A stretch of 64,000 nt of DNA. Origin: Noviherbaspirillum malthae. GTDB lineage: Bacteria > Pseudomonadota > Gammaproteobacteria > Burkholderiales > Burkholderiaceae_D. The notes under the pieces were generated by a model that saw only the letters and a list, made by a program, of their open reading frames with translations, searched no databases and had not been told where the DNA came from. The position numbers and the translations under genes are program-made. Shown in pieces: positions 15,992 to 26,355 of the stretch. Numbering within the stretch: the stretch's first letter is position 1; each line of letters begins with the position of its first letter. The stretch is taken from NCBI RefSeq assembly GCF_015352985.1, contig NZ_JACYXF010000004.1, forward strand, positions 1 through 64,000. Reading direction: 5' to 3'.

Positions 15992-17707
15992 TCACGGCGC
16001 AACACTCATGACGTGGCCAAGTGCATTGAACCCGGTCTTGTCTTCCCACATGTTTTCATTGGCGAGCTGTATCGAATAGTCGGCACGGTCGCGCAGCGCC
16101 GTCATCGGATCGGACAGGTGGAGAAACAGCTGATAATTTCCTCTCTCCATGTTGGCCGGCAACGCAACCGTTTCGCTAACCGTGATCGTCTGCTTCGGCA
16201 GCCACAGGCGAGGGTCCGCTTTAAGCTTCGTCCTGTGCGTTGCTCCGGAAGCAGTATTGCGCAAGACAAGTTCGACGTCGCGGCGATTGAAAGGCGCAGC
16301 CCAGCCATCATTGCGAATGCTAAAGCCGATCGCCATCTGGCCGCCCGGTTTCGCGGACGGCGAATAGGCGCCTTCCTGCAGCACCAGGCGATAGCCGAGC
16401 CGCTGCTGGATCTGCTCGAAGCAACCCTGGCTCTTGAAGCTGCTGATGACTCCTTCGTGGTAGCCGTTGTTAAGATAGGACCAGTGAAATTTTTCAAGCT
16501 CCTGCAGCGCAACCGGACAATTGCTGCGCGGCGGATTCACATTGCAGGTTTCGCCGCCCATCGGTACGTAAGCGGTGTCGGACGCGAGGTATGGATATTC
16601 CGAATTGATATTGGCATAGGTGCTCCAGTCGTTGCCCGATGCCAGAAAGCAGTCGTTGTGATGGCCGATACGCGCCCTCGCCGTGCCATTGAATGCTTCC
16701 GTAGTGCTCAGCGGCGCCGCTCCGTAAAAACCTTGTTTCGTCGCCGGCGTACGCAACTGTATCGCACGCTCGGCAGGAACGGTCTTGAGCAGCTTTTCCA
16801 CGAGCGCCTTGCGGTCGGCCCGATTCTTTTCCGTAAGCGAAGCCATGGAGCCGCTGCCGAAATTCTGGCTATAGGCCCACTCGCCCCATCCGCCGATGAG
16901 CCCCGCCTGCAGCACGGTGATGACATCCTTGTTCTTTTCAAGATATGGCTGCAGCTGATCCAGATGCGAGCTCATCCTTTCCAGCGTCGCGTCTTCGCCT
17001 CCCGTCCCGCTGCTGTATGAAAACCGGACAAGCGCTTTCATGCCGGCGCTCCTTATCGTATCCATGTTGCGCTGGAAGAGATCCAGCGTACTTTGGCTGA
17101 TCGGAGCATTGATGAAATTGCGCAGGCTGAATGAACACATTGTCAAGGTATGCCCATCCTGAGTCTGGCGCTGCTGCAGTTCGGACGCCGCGATCGGACT
17201 GTTGCAGTCGACCATGTAATAGAGCCCGCGTTCCGGGTTCCTGATCGTTGCATCGCTTGCGCGGTATCTGATTCTGGTACCCGAGATGTCGTCGAGCGAC
17301 GCAGTCGACGCCGCCGTGGCTGCAGTGGCTGCAGTGGCCGCCGCCGGCGAACCTCCATTCACGGCTGCAGTCAATTCGCCGGTAGCGGCCAGGCCATCCG
17401 CACCTTCCCGGGCTCCGAATCGCAAACTGGTCTGCGTGGAAGAGGATGAAGGAACGGCCGCCGCACCATTGACTGACGAAATCCAGCTGCTCGAAGTGGC
17501 CGTTCCAGCCGGAGAGGCAGTCGCAGATGTCCGGTGCGTCGCGTCTGCGTCATTCAACCTGTCTCCTGAAGATAAGCGCTGGCTGATCAGCGTACCAGAG
17601 CGGTCCACGGATAACGCATCGGCAGCGTAAGCCTCGCTTGCGCCGCATGCAACGAAAGCAGCAGCCAGCGCGGCAATGAGTTCGCGCGGTTTTTGAGTGG
17701 TGTTCAT
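15992..17707 (-). CDS. secreted DUF4874/DUF4832-type protein
   Basis: A 571-residue exported protein. The second ATG (17705-17707) is chosen because GGAAGG lies six bases before it and abuts the first. A signal peptide (about 1-28, ending ASEAYAA) is followed by a low-complexity Ser/Ala-rich linker with an Ala-Thr repeat (AATAATAATAASTAS). The main region begins NPERGLYYMVDC and includes RFSYSSGTGGEDA, QAGLIGGWGEWAYS and LNNGYHEGVISSF. These features match the DUF4874 (TIM-barrel-like) and DUF4832 pair, usually considered glycosidase-like and linked to surface polysaccharides. The C-terminal part (about 450-571) looks like a beta domain. The enzymatic role is unproven; no polysaccharide operon adjoins it. 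Confidence 0.75.
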   Translation of the reverse strand: MNTTQKPRELIAALAAAFVACGASEAYAADALSVDRSGTLISQRLSSGDRLNDADATHRTSATASPAGTATSSSWISSVNGAAAVPSSSSTQTSLRFGAREGADGLAATGELTAAVNGGSPAAATAATAATAASTASLDDISGTRIRYRASDATIRNPERGLYYMVDCNSPIAASELQQRQTQDGHTLTMCSFSLRNFINAPISQSTLDLFQRNMDTIRSAGMKALVRFSYSSGTGGEDATLERMSSHLDQLQPYLEKNKDVITVLQAGLIGGWGEWAYSQNFGSGSMASLTEKNRADRKALVEKLLKTVPAERAIQLRTPATKQGFYGAAPLSTTEAFNGTARARIGHHNDCFLASGNDWSTYANINSEYPYLASDTAYVPMGGETCNVNPPRSNCPVALQELEKFHWSYLNNGYHEGVISSFKSQGCFEQIQQRLGYRLVLQEGAYSPSAKPGGQMAIGFSIRNDGWAAPFNRRDVELVLRNTASGATHRTKLKADPRLWLPKQTITVSETVALPANMERGNYQLFLHLSDPMTALRDRADYSIQLANENMWEDKTGFNALGHVMSVAP

Positions 17708-18523
17708 GTTCATCCTTCCACATAGAGATAACGATTCATGCATAGACGTGATGGGCGATCGGGCTTGAAAGGATCAATACGGATTCGACGCCGGACATGG
17801 TATGCCCGGGCCTCTGCCATGAGAACAAAGGCCATCGGGAAGACCTGACGGATTTTTCAGAGATCACCTTGCATTCGGAAGATCGGTCTCGCAACCCGGC
17901 GCGGATCGATAGGTCGATCACTGCCTGGCCTGCCGATGAACCGAGCCAAACGGATACATGAACGTCTTGTAAATCAACCGCCGTTCCCGACGGTGAGCAA
18001 CTCAAGGCGATCTAGTCCGGTGTGGCGATACGATACGTATTCCTTTCCTGAACCCATGCGCGTTGACTTGCCGCTGAAGCATGCGGGAGGACATCCGCTC
18101 TGAAAGCCTTTCGTTATTTTTGTTTGCAGGCTTGAGTCGGAACGGCTTGTTAATGCCGGAACCCGAGGTCAGGCGATGTCCATTTCATGCTTCGCAGCTG
18201 ACAGTCAAGTTTGCGCAGCGCTTGGATAACACGATAAACGAACGGTAAATCCAGTCGATAGTGCAGATGCAGTACGGCTGGAGGTTTATCCATGGAACGG
18301 GACAGGAGCAAGGCGGTTGCGGCCAGCAGGAATTCACGCGGGAGCTTATCATTTCCATCATGCTGTGCATGGTGTCATGCCGAGCCAGGACCGGGAGGCA
18401 TAAAATCGAAGGGAATGCGTACGGGAGCAACTGAACGGCATAAAGGGCTTTGGAAACGTCGAGCTCAACAGTCCATCCAAGGCAACGCAACCGCGGTCCG
18501 AATGTAAATTTCTGGAGATCCAA
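17708..18523. other. gene-poor stretch
   Basis: About 800 bp without a recognisable gene. A minus-strand frame at 17736-18005 is open but has no family resemblance. A short AT-richer segment near 18110 (GTTATTTTTGTTTGC) could hold promoter elements, but I cannot define one. The ribosome-binding site of the next gene (GGAG) lies at its right edge. Confidence 0.3.
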
Positions 18524-19648
18524 ATGCAGTTTGACATCCTCATCGTCGGCGCCGGCATCGCAGGCGCTTCTCTCGCCAGCGAGCTGGCCCCGCATGCCTC
18601 GGTCGCCGTACTGGAACAGGAATCGCAGCCGGGTTTCCACTCCACCGGGCGTTCCGCCGCCCTGTTCTCCGAAACCTACGGCACGCCGACGACACGGGCG
18701 CTGACCCGAGCCAGCCGGGCTTTCCTCGAGACGCCTCCGGAGGGATTCACCGAGCATGCCATCCTCTCCCCGCGCGGCGTGATGCATGTGGCAATGCTGG
18801 GCCAGGAAGACTTGCTGGAAGAGGCCCTGGCGGCAGCGCTGCAAGGTTCGCCCGATGCCTCCCGCCTGAGCGCCAGCGAAGCCATCGAACGCTGCCAGGT
18901 GCTGCGCAGGGATGTGGTGGCCGGCGCGGTGCATGAGCCGGATGCAATGGATATCGATGTGCACGCGCTGCACCAGGGCTATCTCAGGCGCCTGCGTGCC
19001 GCCGGCGGCAAGATATTCAACGATGCCCGACTGGCAGGCGCTTCCTTCGACGGCGCCCTGTGGACCGTGCGCCTCGAAGACGACCGCGTCATGAACGCGC
19101 GCTGGCTGGTGAACGCGGCAGGTGCATGGGCCGACGTGGTGGCTCGCCATTGCGGCGTGAAACCCGTCGGCCTGCAGCCGAAGCGGCGAACCGCCTTCAC
19201 CTTCGATGCACCGCCCGGCATTGCCTTCGCCGGCTGGCCGACGGTGATCGGCATCGATGAATCGTATTACTTCAAGCCCGATGCCGGCCAGTTGCTCGGC
19301 TCGCCCGCCAACGCCGATCCGGTCGAGCCGCACGATGTGCAGCCGGAAGAACTGGACGTGGCCATGGGCATCCACCAGATCGAGCAGGTCACGACGCTGC
19401 AGATACGCCGGCCTCGGCATACCTGGGCCGGGCTGCGTTCCTTCGTCGCCGACGGCGATCTGGTGATCGGCGCCGACAATCATCAGGAAAATTTCTTCTG
19501 GGTGGCGGCGCAAGGCGGCTACGGCATACAGAGCGCCCCTGCGGTCGCGCAGCTTGCCGCATCGCAGCTGCTGCAGCAGCCATTGCCCGAACATCTCGCT
19601 CGCGAGGGCGTGCGCGCCGAGGCGCTGTCGCCGTCCCGGCTGCGCTGA
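18524..19648 (+). CDS. FAD-dependent D-amino-acid dehydrogenase
   Basis: A 374-residue DAO-fold flavoprotein, most like D-arginine dehydrogenase (DauA), which oxidises D-amino acids to 2-oxo acids. The ATG follows TCTGGAGATCCAA. The dinucleotide-binding motif is DILIVGAGIAGASLASEL with LEQE at the end of the second strand. The GFHSTGRSAALFSETYG block binds the isoalloxazine. The C-terminal half carries YYFKPDAGQLLGSPA, RHTWAGLRSF and the FAD-closing QGGYGIQSAPA, all typical of DauA-like proteins. It is convergent with D-serine dehydratase, 23 bp away, which supports a D-amino-acid role. Substrate range is not predictable. Confidence 0.85.
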   Translation: MQFDILIVGAGIAGASLASELAPHASVAVLEQESQPGFHSTGRSAALFSETYGTPTTRALTRASRAFLETPPEGFTEHAILSPRGVMHVAMLGQEDLLEEALAAALQGSPDASRLSASEAIERCQVLRRDVVAGAVHEPDAMDIDVHALHQGYLRRLRAAGGKIFNDARLAGASFDGALWTVRLEDDRVMNARWLVNAAGAWADVVARHCGVKPVGLQPKRRTAFTFDAPPGIAFAGWPTVIGIDESYYFKPDAGQLLGSPANADPVEPHDVQPEELDVAMGIHQIEQVTTLQIRRPRHTWAGLRSFVADGDLVIGADNHQENFFWVAAQGGYGIQSAPAVAQLAASQLLQQPLPEHLAREGVRAEALSPSRLR

Positions 19649-19671
19649 TCTAGCGATTCACTGACCGGCTT

Positions 19672-20973
19672 TCATTCCATCAGCGAGGCGCCCCATTCAT
19701 GAAAGCGGCGGTATTCTTCCGGCGGCACGAACAGGCCGCCGGTAGTCCATGCGATATGCGTTGCCTGCGGCATCATTTTGCTCAAGCCGTGGTGCGCCAG
19801 GTACGCCTGCCCCTGTTCGCTGTCGCATAGCATGGCGGGACCCGACAGCCCGGCAGCGGCAGACGGCTCGATGCGGATATCCTCTTCCCGCTGCGCCAGA
19901 TACAGATGGCGGAAAAGCTGCGCATCCTCCACGGTATAGACACCGGAAAGCAAGGGCTGCATCAGCGACGCCGCCAGTTCCGATGCACGCGGCACCGCCA
20001 GCCCATCGGCCTCGGTGCGGTTGCTGAGTCCGATGTCGTAGACCGATCTATCCATGCCGGGACCGTCCATCATGCGCAGCATGAAGCATGGCGATTGCGT
20101 CGGCTCCGCGAAGAAGCAATGCACATGCGGCCCGAACAGCTGCTTCAGACCGAAGGCTATGCCGCCCGGCGCGCCGCCGACGCCGCAAGGCAGATAGACA
20201 AACAGCGGATGCTCCGCATCGACCGCGATGCCCGCAGCGACGAGCTGCTGCTGCAGCCGCGGCGCTGCGGCACTGTAGCCGAGCAGCAGCGACAGCGAGC
20301 GCTCATCATCGACGAAATGGCTGCAAGGATCCTGCTCCGCCTCGGCGCGGCCGGCGGCTACCGCCTGCTCATAGTCGCCGGCATGCTCGACCACCTTCAC
20401 GCCGCGATTGCGCAGGCGTTCCTTCTTCCACTCCTTGGCATCGGACGACATGTGCACGGTGGCGCGGAAACCGAGCGCCGACGCCATCACGCCGATGCTG
20501 AGTCCGAGATTGCCGGTCGATCCGACCGCTACCTCGTAGCGGTTGAACAATTGCCGGGCGGGGGCTTCCGCCAGTTGCGCATGGCTGGTGCCCCCCGCGA
20601 GAAGGCCGTGCTCGACCGCCAGCTTCTCGGCAAATTCGAGTACTTCATGAAAGCCGCCCCGCGCCTTGATCGAGCCCGCGATCGGCAGCGAATGATCGGC
20701 CTTGATCCAGAGCCGGCCATGCTCCGCTCCGACACCGAGCGCTTGCTGCAGGGCGGGCGCTTGGACCAGCGGCGATTCGATCGTTCCGCCGCTGGCCTGG
20801 AGCTCCGGGAACAGGCGCATGAGCAGCGGAGCGAAGCGATGCAGCCGCTCCTGCGCCGCGAGCATGTCGTTGCGGGTGAGCTCGCTGGCACTGCCTTGCC
20901 GTGCCAGCGAAGGGTTGAGCCAAAGCAAGGCGCGGCCGGCCGCAAGGTCGGCGTATTGGTCAAAAGAAGCCAT
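19672..20973 (-). CDS. dsdA: D-serine ammonia-lyase (D-serine dehydratase)
   Basis: A 433-residue PLP enzyme converting D-serine to pyruvate and ammonia. The Schiff-base Lys is K103 in [12 protein letters not shown] (E. coli DsdA has SIKARGG at Lys118). The phosphate-binding glycine loop is [12 protein letters not shown], and [17 protein letters not shown] and ThrThrGlyGly near the C-terminus ([14 protein letters not shown]) also match. Length fits the family (about 440). It lies 42 bp behind the cupin gene on the same strand, so it could be the last gene of the 28.3-19.7 kb run, although its substrate is unrelated to acyl-CoA chemistry. No dsdC-type LysR gene is next to it. Confidence 0.92.
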   Translation of the reverse strand: MASFDQYADLAAGRALLWLNPSLARQGSASELTRNDMLAAQERLHRFAPLLMRLFPELQASGGTIESPLVQAPALQQALGVGAEHGRLWIKADHSLPIAGSIKARGGFHEVLEFAEKLAVEHGLLAGGTSHAQLAEAPARQLFNRYEVAVGSTGNLGLSIGVMASALGFRATVHMSSDAKEWKKERLRNRGVKVVEHAGDYEQAVAAGRAEAEQDPCSHFVDDERSLSLLLGYSAAAPRLQQQLVAAGIAVDAEHPLFVYLPCGVGGAPGGIAFGLKQLFGPHVHCFFAEPTQSPCFMLRMMDGPGMDRSVYDIGLSNRTEADGLAVPRASELAASLMQPLLSGVYTVEDAQLFRHLYLAQREEDIRIEPSAAAGLSGPAMLCDSEQGQAYLAHHGLSKMMPQATHIAWTTGGLFVPPEEYRRFHEWGASLME

Positions 20974-21015
20974 AAGATTCAGGGGCGCTGTGCGATAGGT
21001 TCAAACCGTGATTAT

Positions 21016-21507
21016 CTACCGGATGAACTGATCGATGAAGCCCTCTCCCAGGCCGTTGCCGGCATAATGCCTGCGGCACATGTCGATCTTGGTAAACACG
21101 TCTTCATAGCCTGTCTGGTTGCCGTTTTCGTCCAGGTAAATCATCGCGCCGCTGATGTTGAAGAAGGTGATCATCTCCTCGCAGTCGGCAGGAACTTCCA
21201 GCGTATGGATTTCGCCCGGCGGCTCGTAGACGAAGTCGCCGGCATTGGCGACCCAGTCATGCTCGCGGTAGAACCAGCGCCCCTTGAGCACATAGCCCAC
21301 CACGATCATCGGATGCCGGTGGCGCGACAGTACGCCCGATTTCCGTACCCGCAGCAGATTGCACCAGCCGCCGGTGACCGTGTTCAGCAGCAAGGGGCGG
21401 AACCAGACGTTCTCGGCCTGCGGCACCCATTCCCGCTCGTCCTCGGGTATGGCATGGGCAACGATCTCGGGCTGGATGCCGCTTGAAGGCGTCACGCTTG
21501 AAGACAT
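21016..21507 (-). CDS. cupin, 2,4'-dihydroxyacetophenone dioxygenase-like
   Basis: A 163-residue single-domain cupin. Resemblance to 2,4'-dihydroxyacetophenone dioxygenase, an iron enzyme that cleaves the side chain of hydroxylated acetophenones, is clearest in YVLKGRWFYREHDWVANAGDFVYEPPGEIHTLEV (outline 72-105). Likely metal ligands are H63, H65, E82 and H101. The start follows AAAGGAAAAATA, a good ribosome-binding site. It sits 76 bp behind the acyl-CoA ligase gene on the same strand. The context is fatty-acid-like rather than aromatic degradation, so the real substrate may differ. The fold call is firm, the substrate is not. Confidence 0.7.
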   Translation of the reverse strand: MSSSVTPSSGIQPEIVAHAIPEDEREWVPQAENVWFRPLLLNTVTGGWCNLLRVRKSGVLSRHRHPMIVVGYVLKGRWFYREHDWVANAGDFVYEPPGEIHTLEVPADCEEMITFFNISGAMIYLDENGNQTGYEDVFTKIDMCRRHYAGNGLGEGFIDQFIR

Positions 21508-21582
21508 TATTTTTCCTTTCTCTTTTTGCTCACTGCCTTGTTTCCGGAACCTTTTCGCCGGGATATCGTGCTGACCACAGGC

Positions 21583-23184
21583 TCATTCGCTTGCCTGCAG
21601 CAGTCTGTCGCGCAACTCGCGCTTCAAGAGCTTGCCGTTGGGATTGCGCGGCAGCGGCTCCGACTGGATGATGAAGCCTTCCGGAACCTTGTAATCCGCA
21701 AGACGCTGCGCGCAGAAGGAAGACAGTTCCGTTTCGCTCACGGGCGAGGCGACGGACACGAAGACATGGACGCGCTCTCCAAGAACAGGACAGGGCTTGC
21801 CGACGACCGCCGCTTCGACCACCGCGGGATGGGCGGCCAGCACGTTCTCGACTTCGACGCTGTAGATCTTGTAGCCGCCGCGGTTGAGCATGTCCTTGCG
21901 GCGGTCGAATACCGACAGGTAGCCTTCCTCATCAAGGCTGCCGATGTCGCCGCTGTGCCAGTAGCCGCCGGTGAAGTTGGCAGCGGTCGCGGCCGGGTTA
22001 TCCCAGTAGCCCTTGACCACCATCGGCCCGCGCAGCCAGACTTCGCCGGCCTCGCCGCGAGGCAGTTCGCGTTCGGCTTCGTCGACGATCATGATGTCGC
22101 CGCAGGGTACGGCGACGCCGACGCTTTCGCCGCGCTTTCCTGCGTCGCCGGGCAGCGTCATCGTGGCGGGAGACGCGGTCTCGGTGGCGCCGTAGGCATT
22201 GATCAGGGTAAGACGGGGAAACCGGTCCGCCATGGCCTGTATCGTCGCAAGCGGCATCGGCGCGCCGCCGTAGCCGCCGATCCTCCATGCCGACAGATCG
22301 CGGTCTCCGATGGTCTCCTGCATCAGGCAAAGGTTGTACATCGCCGGCACCATGATGGTGGCGGTCATGCGCTCGCGTTCGGCGACCATCAAAAACTCCG
22401 GCGCCCTGAAATCGGGCACCACGATCAGCGCGCCGGCGCAGCGCACGGCGGCCAGCATCAGCGCCACCAGGCCGGTAACGTGGCTGAGCGGCACCACGAC
22501 CGCGAGGCGGTCTTCTTCATTGAAGCCCAGCACCGCTTCGTAATGCATCACCGAGTGGACGATGTTGAAGTGGGTGAGCATCGCTCCCTTGGGCTTGCCC
22601 GTGGTGCCGGAAGTGTAGAGAATCGCGGCCACGTCTTCCTCCTCCACTACCGCGGGTTCTCGCAGGGGATCGACTCTCAGCAGGCTGGAGAAGTCTTCCG
22701 ATCCCGGGAACGGATCGGCGGCAATGCGCAGCCTCACCGTCGGCGCGTGCGTGGAAGGAGGCAGCAGCTCGCCCAGTGCGCCGTCATGAATCACCGCCGC
22801 TGCGGCGCAGTTGTTGAACAGATACGTCAGTCCCGGCGTCTTTTCGCGCGTGCTGACCGGCACGATTACTGCGCCGATCGCCATTACCGCCAGCGCCGCG
22901 ATGACGAATTCATTCCGGTTGCCGAGCAGCAGCACGACACGCTCGCCCTGCCCGATGCCTCTTTCCCTGAGGCCGGCGCCGAACCGCATTGCGGCATCAT
23001 GAAGTTCATTCCAAGTCAGGCGCGAGGTTCCGCAGACCAGCGCCTCATGCATGCCCCGGCGGGCAACCGCCTCTTCCAGCATTGTATGGATGCTTCCGGG
23101 CCGGTTGCTGAAACAGCGAACCACACGGTCGCCGAAATGGGATTCGAGTCGCATTGCGAATGCCTTGCCGTGGTCCTGGGTCAT
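21583..23184 (-). CDS. acyl-CoA synthetase (AMP-forming)
   Basis: A class I adenylate-forming ligase of 533 residues, which activates a carboxylic acid to acyl-AMP and then acyl-CoA. The start at MTQDHGKAFAM is chosen because GAGG lies six bases before it; two Met codons up to 23205 are alternatives. Core motifs: ILYTSGTTGKPKGAM (phosphate loop), INAYGATETASPA, GYWHSGDIG, DRRKDMLNRGGYKIYSVEVE hinge, and PRNPNGKLLKREL with the catalytic Lys. The likely substrates are fatty or short branched acids, in view of the neighbouring racemase, dehydrogenase and thiolase. It is the fifth gene of the minus-strand run. Confidence 0.9.
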   Translation of the reverse strand: MTQDHGKAFAMRLESHFGDRVVRCFSNRPGSIHTMLEEAVARRGMHEALVCGTSRLTWNELHDAAMRFGAGLRERGIGQGERVVLLLGNRNEFVIAALAVMAIGAVIVPVSTREKTPGLTYLFNNCAAAAVIHDGALGELLPPSTHAPTVRLRIAADPFPGSEDFSSLLRVDPLREPAVVEEEDVAAILYTSGTTGKPKGAMLTHFNIVHSVMHYEAVLGFNEEDRLAVVVPLSHVTGLVALMLAAVRCAGALIVVPDFRAPEFLMVAERERMTATIMVPAMYNLCLMQETIGDRDLSAWRIGGYGGAPMPLATIQAMADRFPRLTLINAYGATETASPATMTLPGDAGKRGESVGVAVPCGDIMIVDEAERELPRGEAGEVWLRGPMVVKGYWDNPAATAANFTGGYWHSGDIGSLDEEGYLSVFDRRKDMLNRGGYKIYSVEVENVLAAHPAVVEAAVVGKPCPVLGERVHVFVSVASPVSETELSSFCAQRLADYKVPEGFIIQSEPLPRNPNGKLLKRELRDRLLQASE

Positions 23185-23359
23185 CGTCATCCTCGCTGGC
23201 GTCATGAATTCGGCCGAAGCCGGTTTTTTTCATATCGTATACCACGCCGTCGAGATTGACATTGTGCCGGTCGAACCTGAACGTCATGAGATGAACGGAC
23301 CGGCCAGGATGCAGCCGTCCCATGACGAGCGGAGCGGAATGCTTCCGGTGCTTTGGCGT

Positions 23360-24997
23360 TCAAGCATTGGGGAGCCGGTAATCGCGGTACTGCTCGCGCA
23401 GCTTGGTCTTGAGCAGCTTGCCGGTTGCCGTATGCGGAAGCTGATCGACGAACACCACGTCGTCGGGCACCCACCACTTCGCGACCTTTTCCCCGAGATA
23501 GCCGAGCAGATCTTCCCGCGTGACCTCCTGTCCGGGCCGCCTGACCGCCAGCAGCAGCGGCCGCTCCTGCCATTTCGGATGGGAGACGCCGATGATTGCC
23601 GCTTCCATCACCGCCGGATGGCCGATGGCAGCGTTTTCCAGGTCGATCGACGAGATCCATTCGCCGCCCGACTTGATCACGTCCTTGGCTCGGTCGACCA
23701 GCTGCACATAGCCGTCGGCATCGATGGTGGCCACGTCGCCGGTCGGGAACCAGCCGTCGGCATCGAGCACCTGCCCGCCCTCGCCCTTGAAGTAGCCGCT
23801 GGCGATCCAGGGGCCGCGCACATGAAGATGCCCGTATGCCTTGCCGTCGTGCGGCAGTTCCCGGCCGTCGTCGCCGACGATCTTCAATCCGACGCCCCAG
23901 ACCGCGCGGCCGGCCTTCATCTTGACGCCGATGCGTTCCTGCGCGGACAGCCCGCTGTGCCGGGGCAGCAGGCGCCCGATCACGCCGATCGGGCTGGTTT
24001 CGGTCATGCCCCAGCCTTGCACGTAATCGGCGCCGAAATCCCTTTCGAAGCGTTCTATCATGGTGCGCGGCGTCGCAGCGCCGCCGACGCCGATGGTCTT
24101 GAGTCCGACTTGCTTCATGTCGATTTCCGGATGCTCGTCAAGGTACTGGAACAGCATCAGCCACACCGTCGGCACCGCCTGCGAGAAGGTGACCTTTTCA
24201 TCGCGCATCAATTCGTACAGGCTCTTGCCGTCCATGTGCGGTCCCGGCATCACGACCTTGGCGCCGACCATCGCCGTCGCATAAGGCATGCCCCACGCAT
24301 TCGCATGGAACATCGGCACCGCCAAGAGCAGGCACATCGAGGAATTCACGCCGAAGGTGTCGGGCGAGCATTCCATCAGGGAATGCAGCACCGTGGAACG
24401 GTGCGAGTACAGCACGCCCTTCGGATTGCCGGTCGTGCCCGAGGTATAGCAGAGCGAAGAGGCGGTGCGTTCGTCGAACGCCGGCCATTCATAGTCCTCG
24501 CTGTGCTGCGCGATCAGGTCTTCGTAGCAGAGCAGGTTCGGCACGTCGATCTGCGGCATATGGCTGCGGTCGGTCATGGCGATGAAGGCGGTCACCGTCT
24601 TGAGCTTCGGCGCGAGCTTTTCCACCAGCGGTGCGAAGCTGATGTCGAAGAACAGCACCTTGTCTTCCGCATGATTGATGATGTACTCGATCTGCTCGGG
24701 AAACAGGCGCGGGTTGACGGTATGCAGGATGGCTCCGGAGCCCGATACGCCATAGTAAAGCTCCAGGTGACGATGGGTATTCCAGGCCAGCGTGCCGACA
24801 CGGTCGGACTGCGACACCTTGAGCGTTTGCAAGGCATTGGCTATCTGCTTGGCACGCTGCGCCACCTCACGGTAATTGGTGCGGTGCAGCGGTCCTTCCA
24901 CGGTACGGGCAACGATTTCGGCTTCAGGGTGGTATTGCGCGGCATGTTCGATCAGCGACGAGATCAGCAGCGGCGCATCCTGCATCAGTCCTAGCAT
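23360..24997 (-). CDS. long-chain-type acyl-CoA ligase
   Basis: A 545-residue AMP-forming acyl-CoA ligase. The ATG at 24995-24997 ([15 protein letters not shown]) is preceded by AAAAGGAGACAAG; a longer frame upstream lacks this. Motifs: [59 protein letters not shown] and [14 protein letters not shown]. The opening MLGLMQD and the [15 protein letters not shown] segment are characteristic of the fatty-acid/3-methylmercaptopropionyl-CoA ligase (DmdB-like) subgroup. A second ligase in one operon suggests two acid substrates or two steps that release and re-activate an acid. Length is normal. Confidence 0.9.
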   Translation of the reverse strand: MLGLMQDAPLLISSLIEHAAQYHPEAEIVARTVEGPLHRTNYREVAQRAKQIANALQTLKVSQSDRVGTLAWNTHRHLELYYGVSGSGAILHTVNPRLFPEQIEYIINHAEDKVLFFDISFAPLVEKLAPKLKTVTAFIAMTDRSHMPQIDVPNLLCYEDLIAQHSEDYEWPAFDERTASSLCYTSGTTGNPKGVLYSHRSTVLHSLMECSPDTFGVNSSMCLLLAVPMFHANAWGMPYATAMVGAKVVMPGPHMDGKSLYELMRDEKVTFSQAVPTVWLMLFQYLDEHPEIDMKQVGLKTIGVGGAATPRTMIERFERDFGADYVQGWGMTETSPIGVIGRLLPRHSGLSAQERIGVKMKAGRAVWGVGLKIVGDDGRELPHDGKAYGHLHVRGPWIASGYFKGEGGQVLDADGWFPTGDVATIDADGYVQLVDRAKDVIKSGGEWISSIDLENAAIGHPAVMEAAIIGVSHPKWQERPLLLAVRRPGQEVTREDLLGYLGEKVAKWWVPDDVVFVDQLPHTATGKLLKTKLREQYRDYRLPNA

Positions 24998-25143
24998 TGG
25001 CTTGTCTCCTTTTGTCTTGTCCGCAGTACAACAGCGTCGTTCTTGCTTCATCGAGGCATTCCGCGGTTACCGTTTTCCGGCAACCAAAGCGTAGCAGCTG
25101 CAGCACAGTCATGGGAAGCCGGCAACGCAGGGATTGCTTCGCG

Positions 25144-26325
25144 TCACAGCCGTTCGATGATCGTGACGTTGGCCATGCCGCCGCCCTCGCACATGGTTTG
25201 CAGGCCATAGCGCTTGTTGCGTTTCCTTAATGCATGCACCAGCGTCGTCATCAGCTTGGTGCCGGATGCGCCGAGTGGATGCCCCAGCGCAATCGCGCCG
25301 CCGTTCACATTGAGGCGGGCCGGGTCGGCACCCGTCACCTGCAGCCACGCCAGCGGTACCGGTGCGAAGGCTTCGTTGACTTCGAACAGGTCGATGTCGT
25401 CGATCTGCATGCCGGCTTTTTTCAAAGCCTGCATGGTTGCCGGTATCGGCGCTTCCAGCATGATGACCGGATCGTGGCCGATCACGCTCAGGTGATGGAT
25501 GCGCGCGAGCGGCTTCGCATTCATGCTCTTGAGCGCCTTTTCGCTGACGACCATGACACCGGTCGCGCCATCGCAAATCTGGCTGGCATTGGCCGCCGTG
25601 ATCACGCCGCCTTCCTGCAGCAGCTTCACGCCCTGTATGCCCGCCAGTGTCGCATCGAAGCGTATGCCTTCGTCTTCCGCATGCACTTCCGCGCCGGCGC
25701 TGCCGTCGGCAGCACGCACCTCGACCGGCAGGATCTCGTCCCTGAACAGGCCTTCGCGGGTGGCCGCAATGGCCTGCTGGTGGCTGCGGTACGCGTATTC
25801 ATCAAGCGCATCCCGGGACAGCCCGTACTTCTTCGCGATCATTTCCGCGCCCATGAACTGGCTGAAATCCGGCACCCCGGAATAGCGCTGCCTGATGTTC
25901 GGGCTCATGTAGTAACCCATGCCGTTCTTCTTCGGCAACGCACTCGGGGTAAACATCGGCACGCGGCTCATGCTTTCCACGCCGGCCGCGATCACCACGT
26001 CCATGGTGCCCGACATGACTGCCTGCGCCGCGAAGTGCAGCGCCTGCTGCGACGAGCCGCACTGGCGGTCGATCGAGGTGCCGGGCACCGACTCCGGCAG
26101 TTTCGATGCCAGTACGGCATTGCGGGCGACATTGGTGGACTGCTCGCCGACCTGGCTGACGCAGCCCATGATCACATCTTCCACCAATGCCGGGTCGATG
26201 CCGCTGCGGTCGACGAGTTCATCGAGCACCTTGGCGGCGAGGTCGACGGGATGCCAGCCTGATAGACGCCCGCCGCGCTTGCCGCCGGCGGTCCTGACTG
26301 CTGCAACGATGTAGGCTTCGGCCAT
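25144..26325 (-). CDS. acetyl-CoA acyltransferase (thiolase)
   Basis: A 393-residue degradative-type thiolase, which cleaves 3-oxoacyl-CoA to acetyl-CoA (or propionyl-CoA) and a shortened acyl-CoA. The nucleophile is C89 in SIDRQCGSSQQALHF. The C-terminal GGAIALGHPLGASGTKL has the activating His, and CEGGGMANVTIIE has the proton-donor Cys. The start follows AAGGA; ATG-AAC-ATG is present and the second ATG has the better spacing. It lies 30 bp behind the racemase gene, so it is translated from the same message. It completes the thiolytic step of the beta-oxidation-type cluster. Confidence 0.93.
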   Translation of the reverse strand: MAEAYIVAAVRTAGGKRGGRLSGWHPVDLAAKVLDELVDRSGIDPALVEDVIMGCVSQVGEQSTNVARNAVLASKLPESVPGTSIDRQCGSSQQALHFAAQAVMSGTMDVVIAAGVESMSRVPMFTPSALPKKNGMGYYMSPNIRQRYSGVPDFSQFMGAEMIAKKYGLSRDALDEYAYRSHQQAIAATREGLFRDEILPVEVRAADGSAGAEVHAEDEGIRFDATLAGIQGVKLLQEGGVITAANASQICDGATGVMVVSEKALKSMNAKPLARIHHLSVIGHDPVIMLEAPIPATMQALKKAGMQIDDIDLFEVNEAFAPVPLAWLQVTGADPARLNVNGGAIALGHPLGASGTKLMTTLVHALRKRNKRYGLQTMCEGGGMANVTIIERL

Positions 26326-26355
26326 GTTCATTCCTTGTCGAAATATCGGGAAAAT

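Noticed and set aside
17736-18005. An 89-codon minus-strand frame upstream of the DUF4832-type gene
   Set aside because: No ribosome-binding site, no domain, and composition unlike the nearby genes.
23211-23230. Terminator-like CGGC-CGAA-GCCG followed by seven T on the plus strand
   Set aside because: No plus-strand gene lies before it. On the minus strand, where the ligase genes lie, the T-run becomes an A-run upstream of the hairpin.
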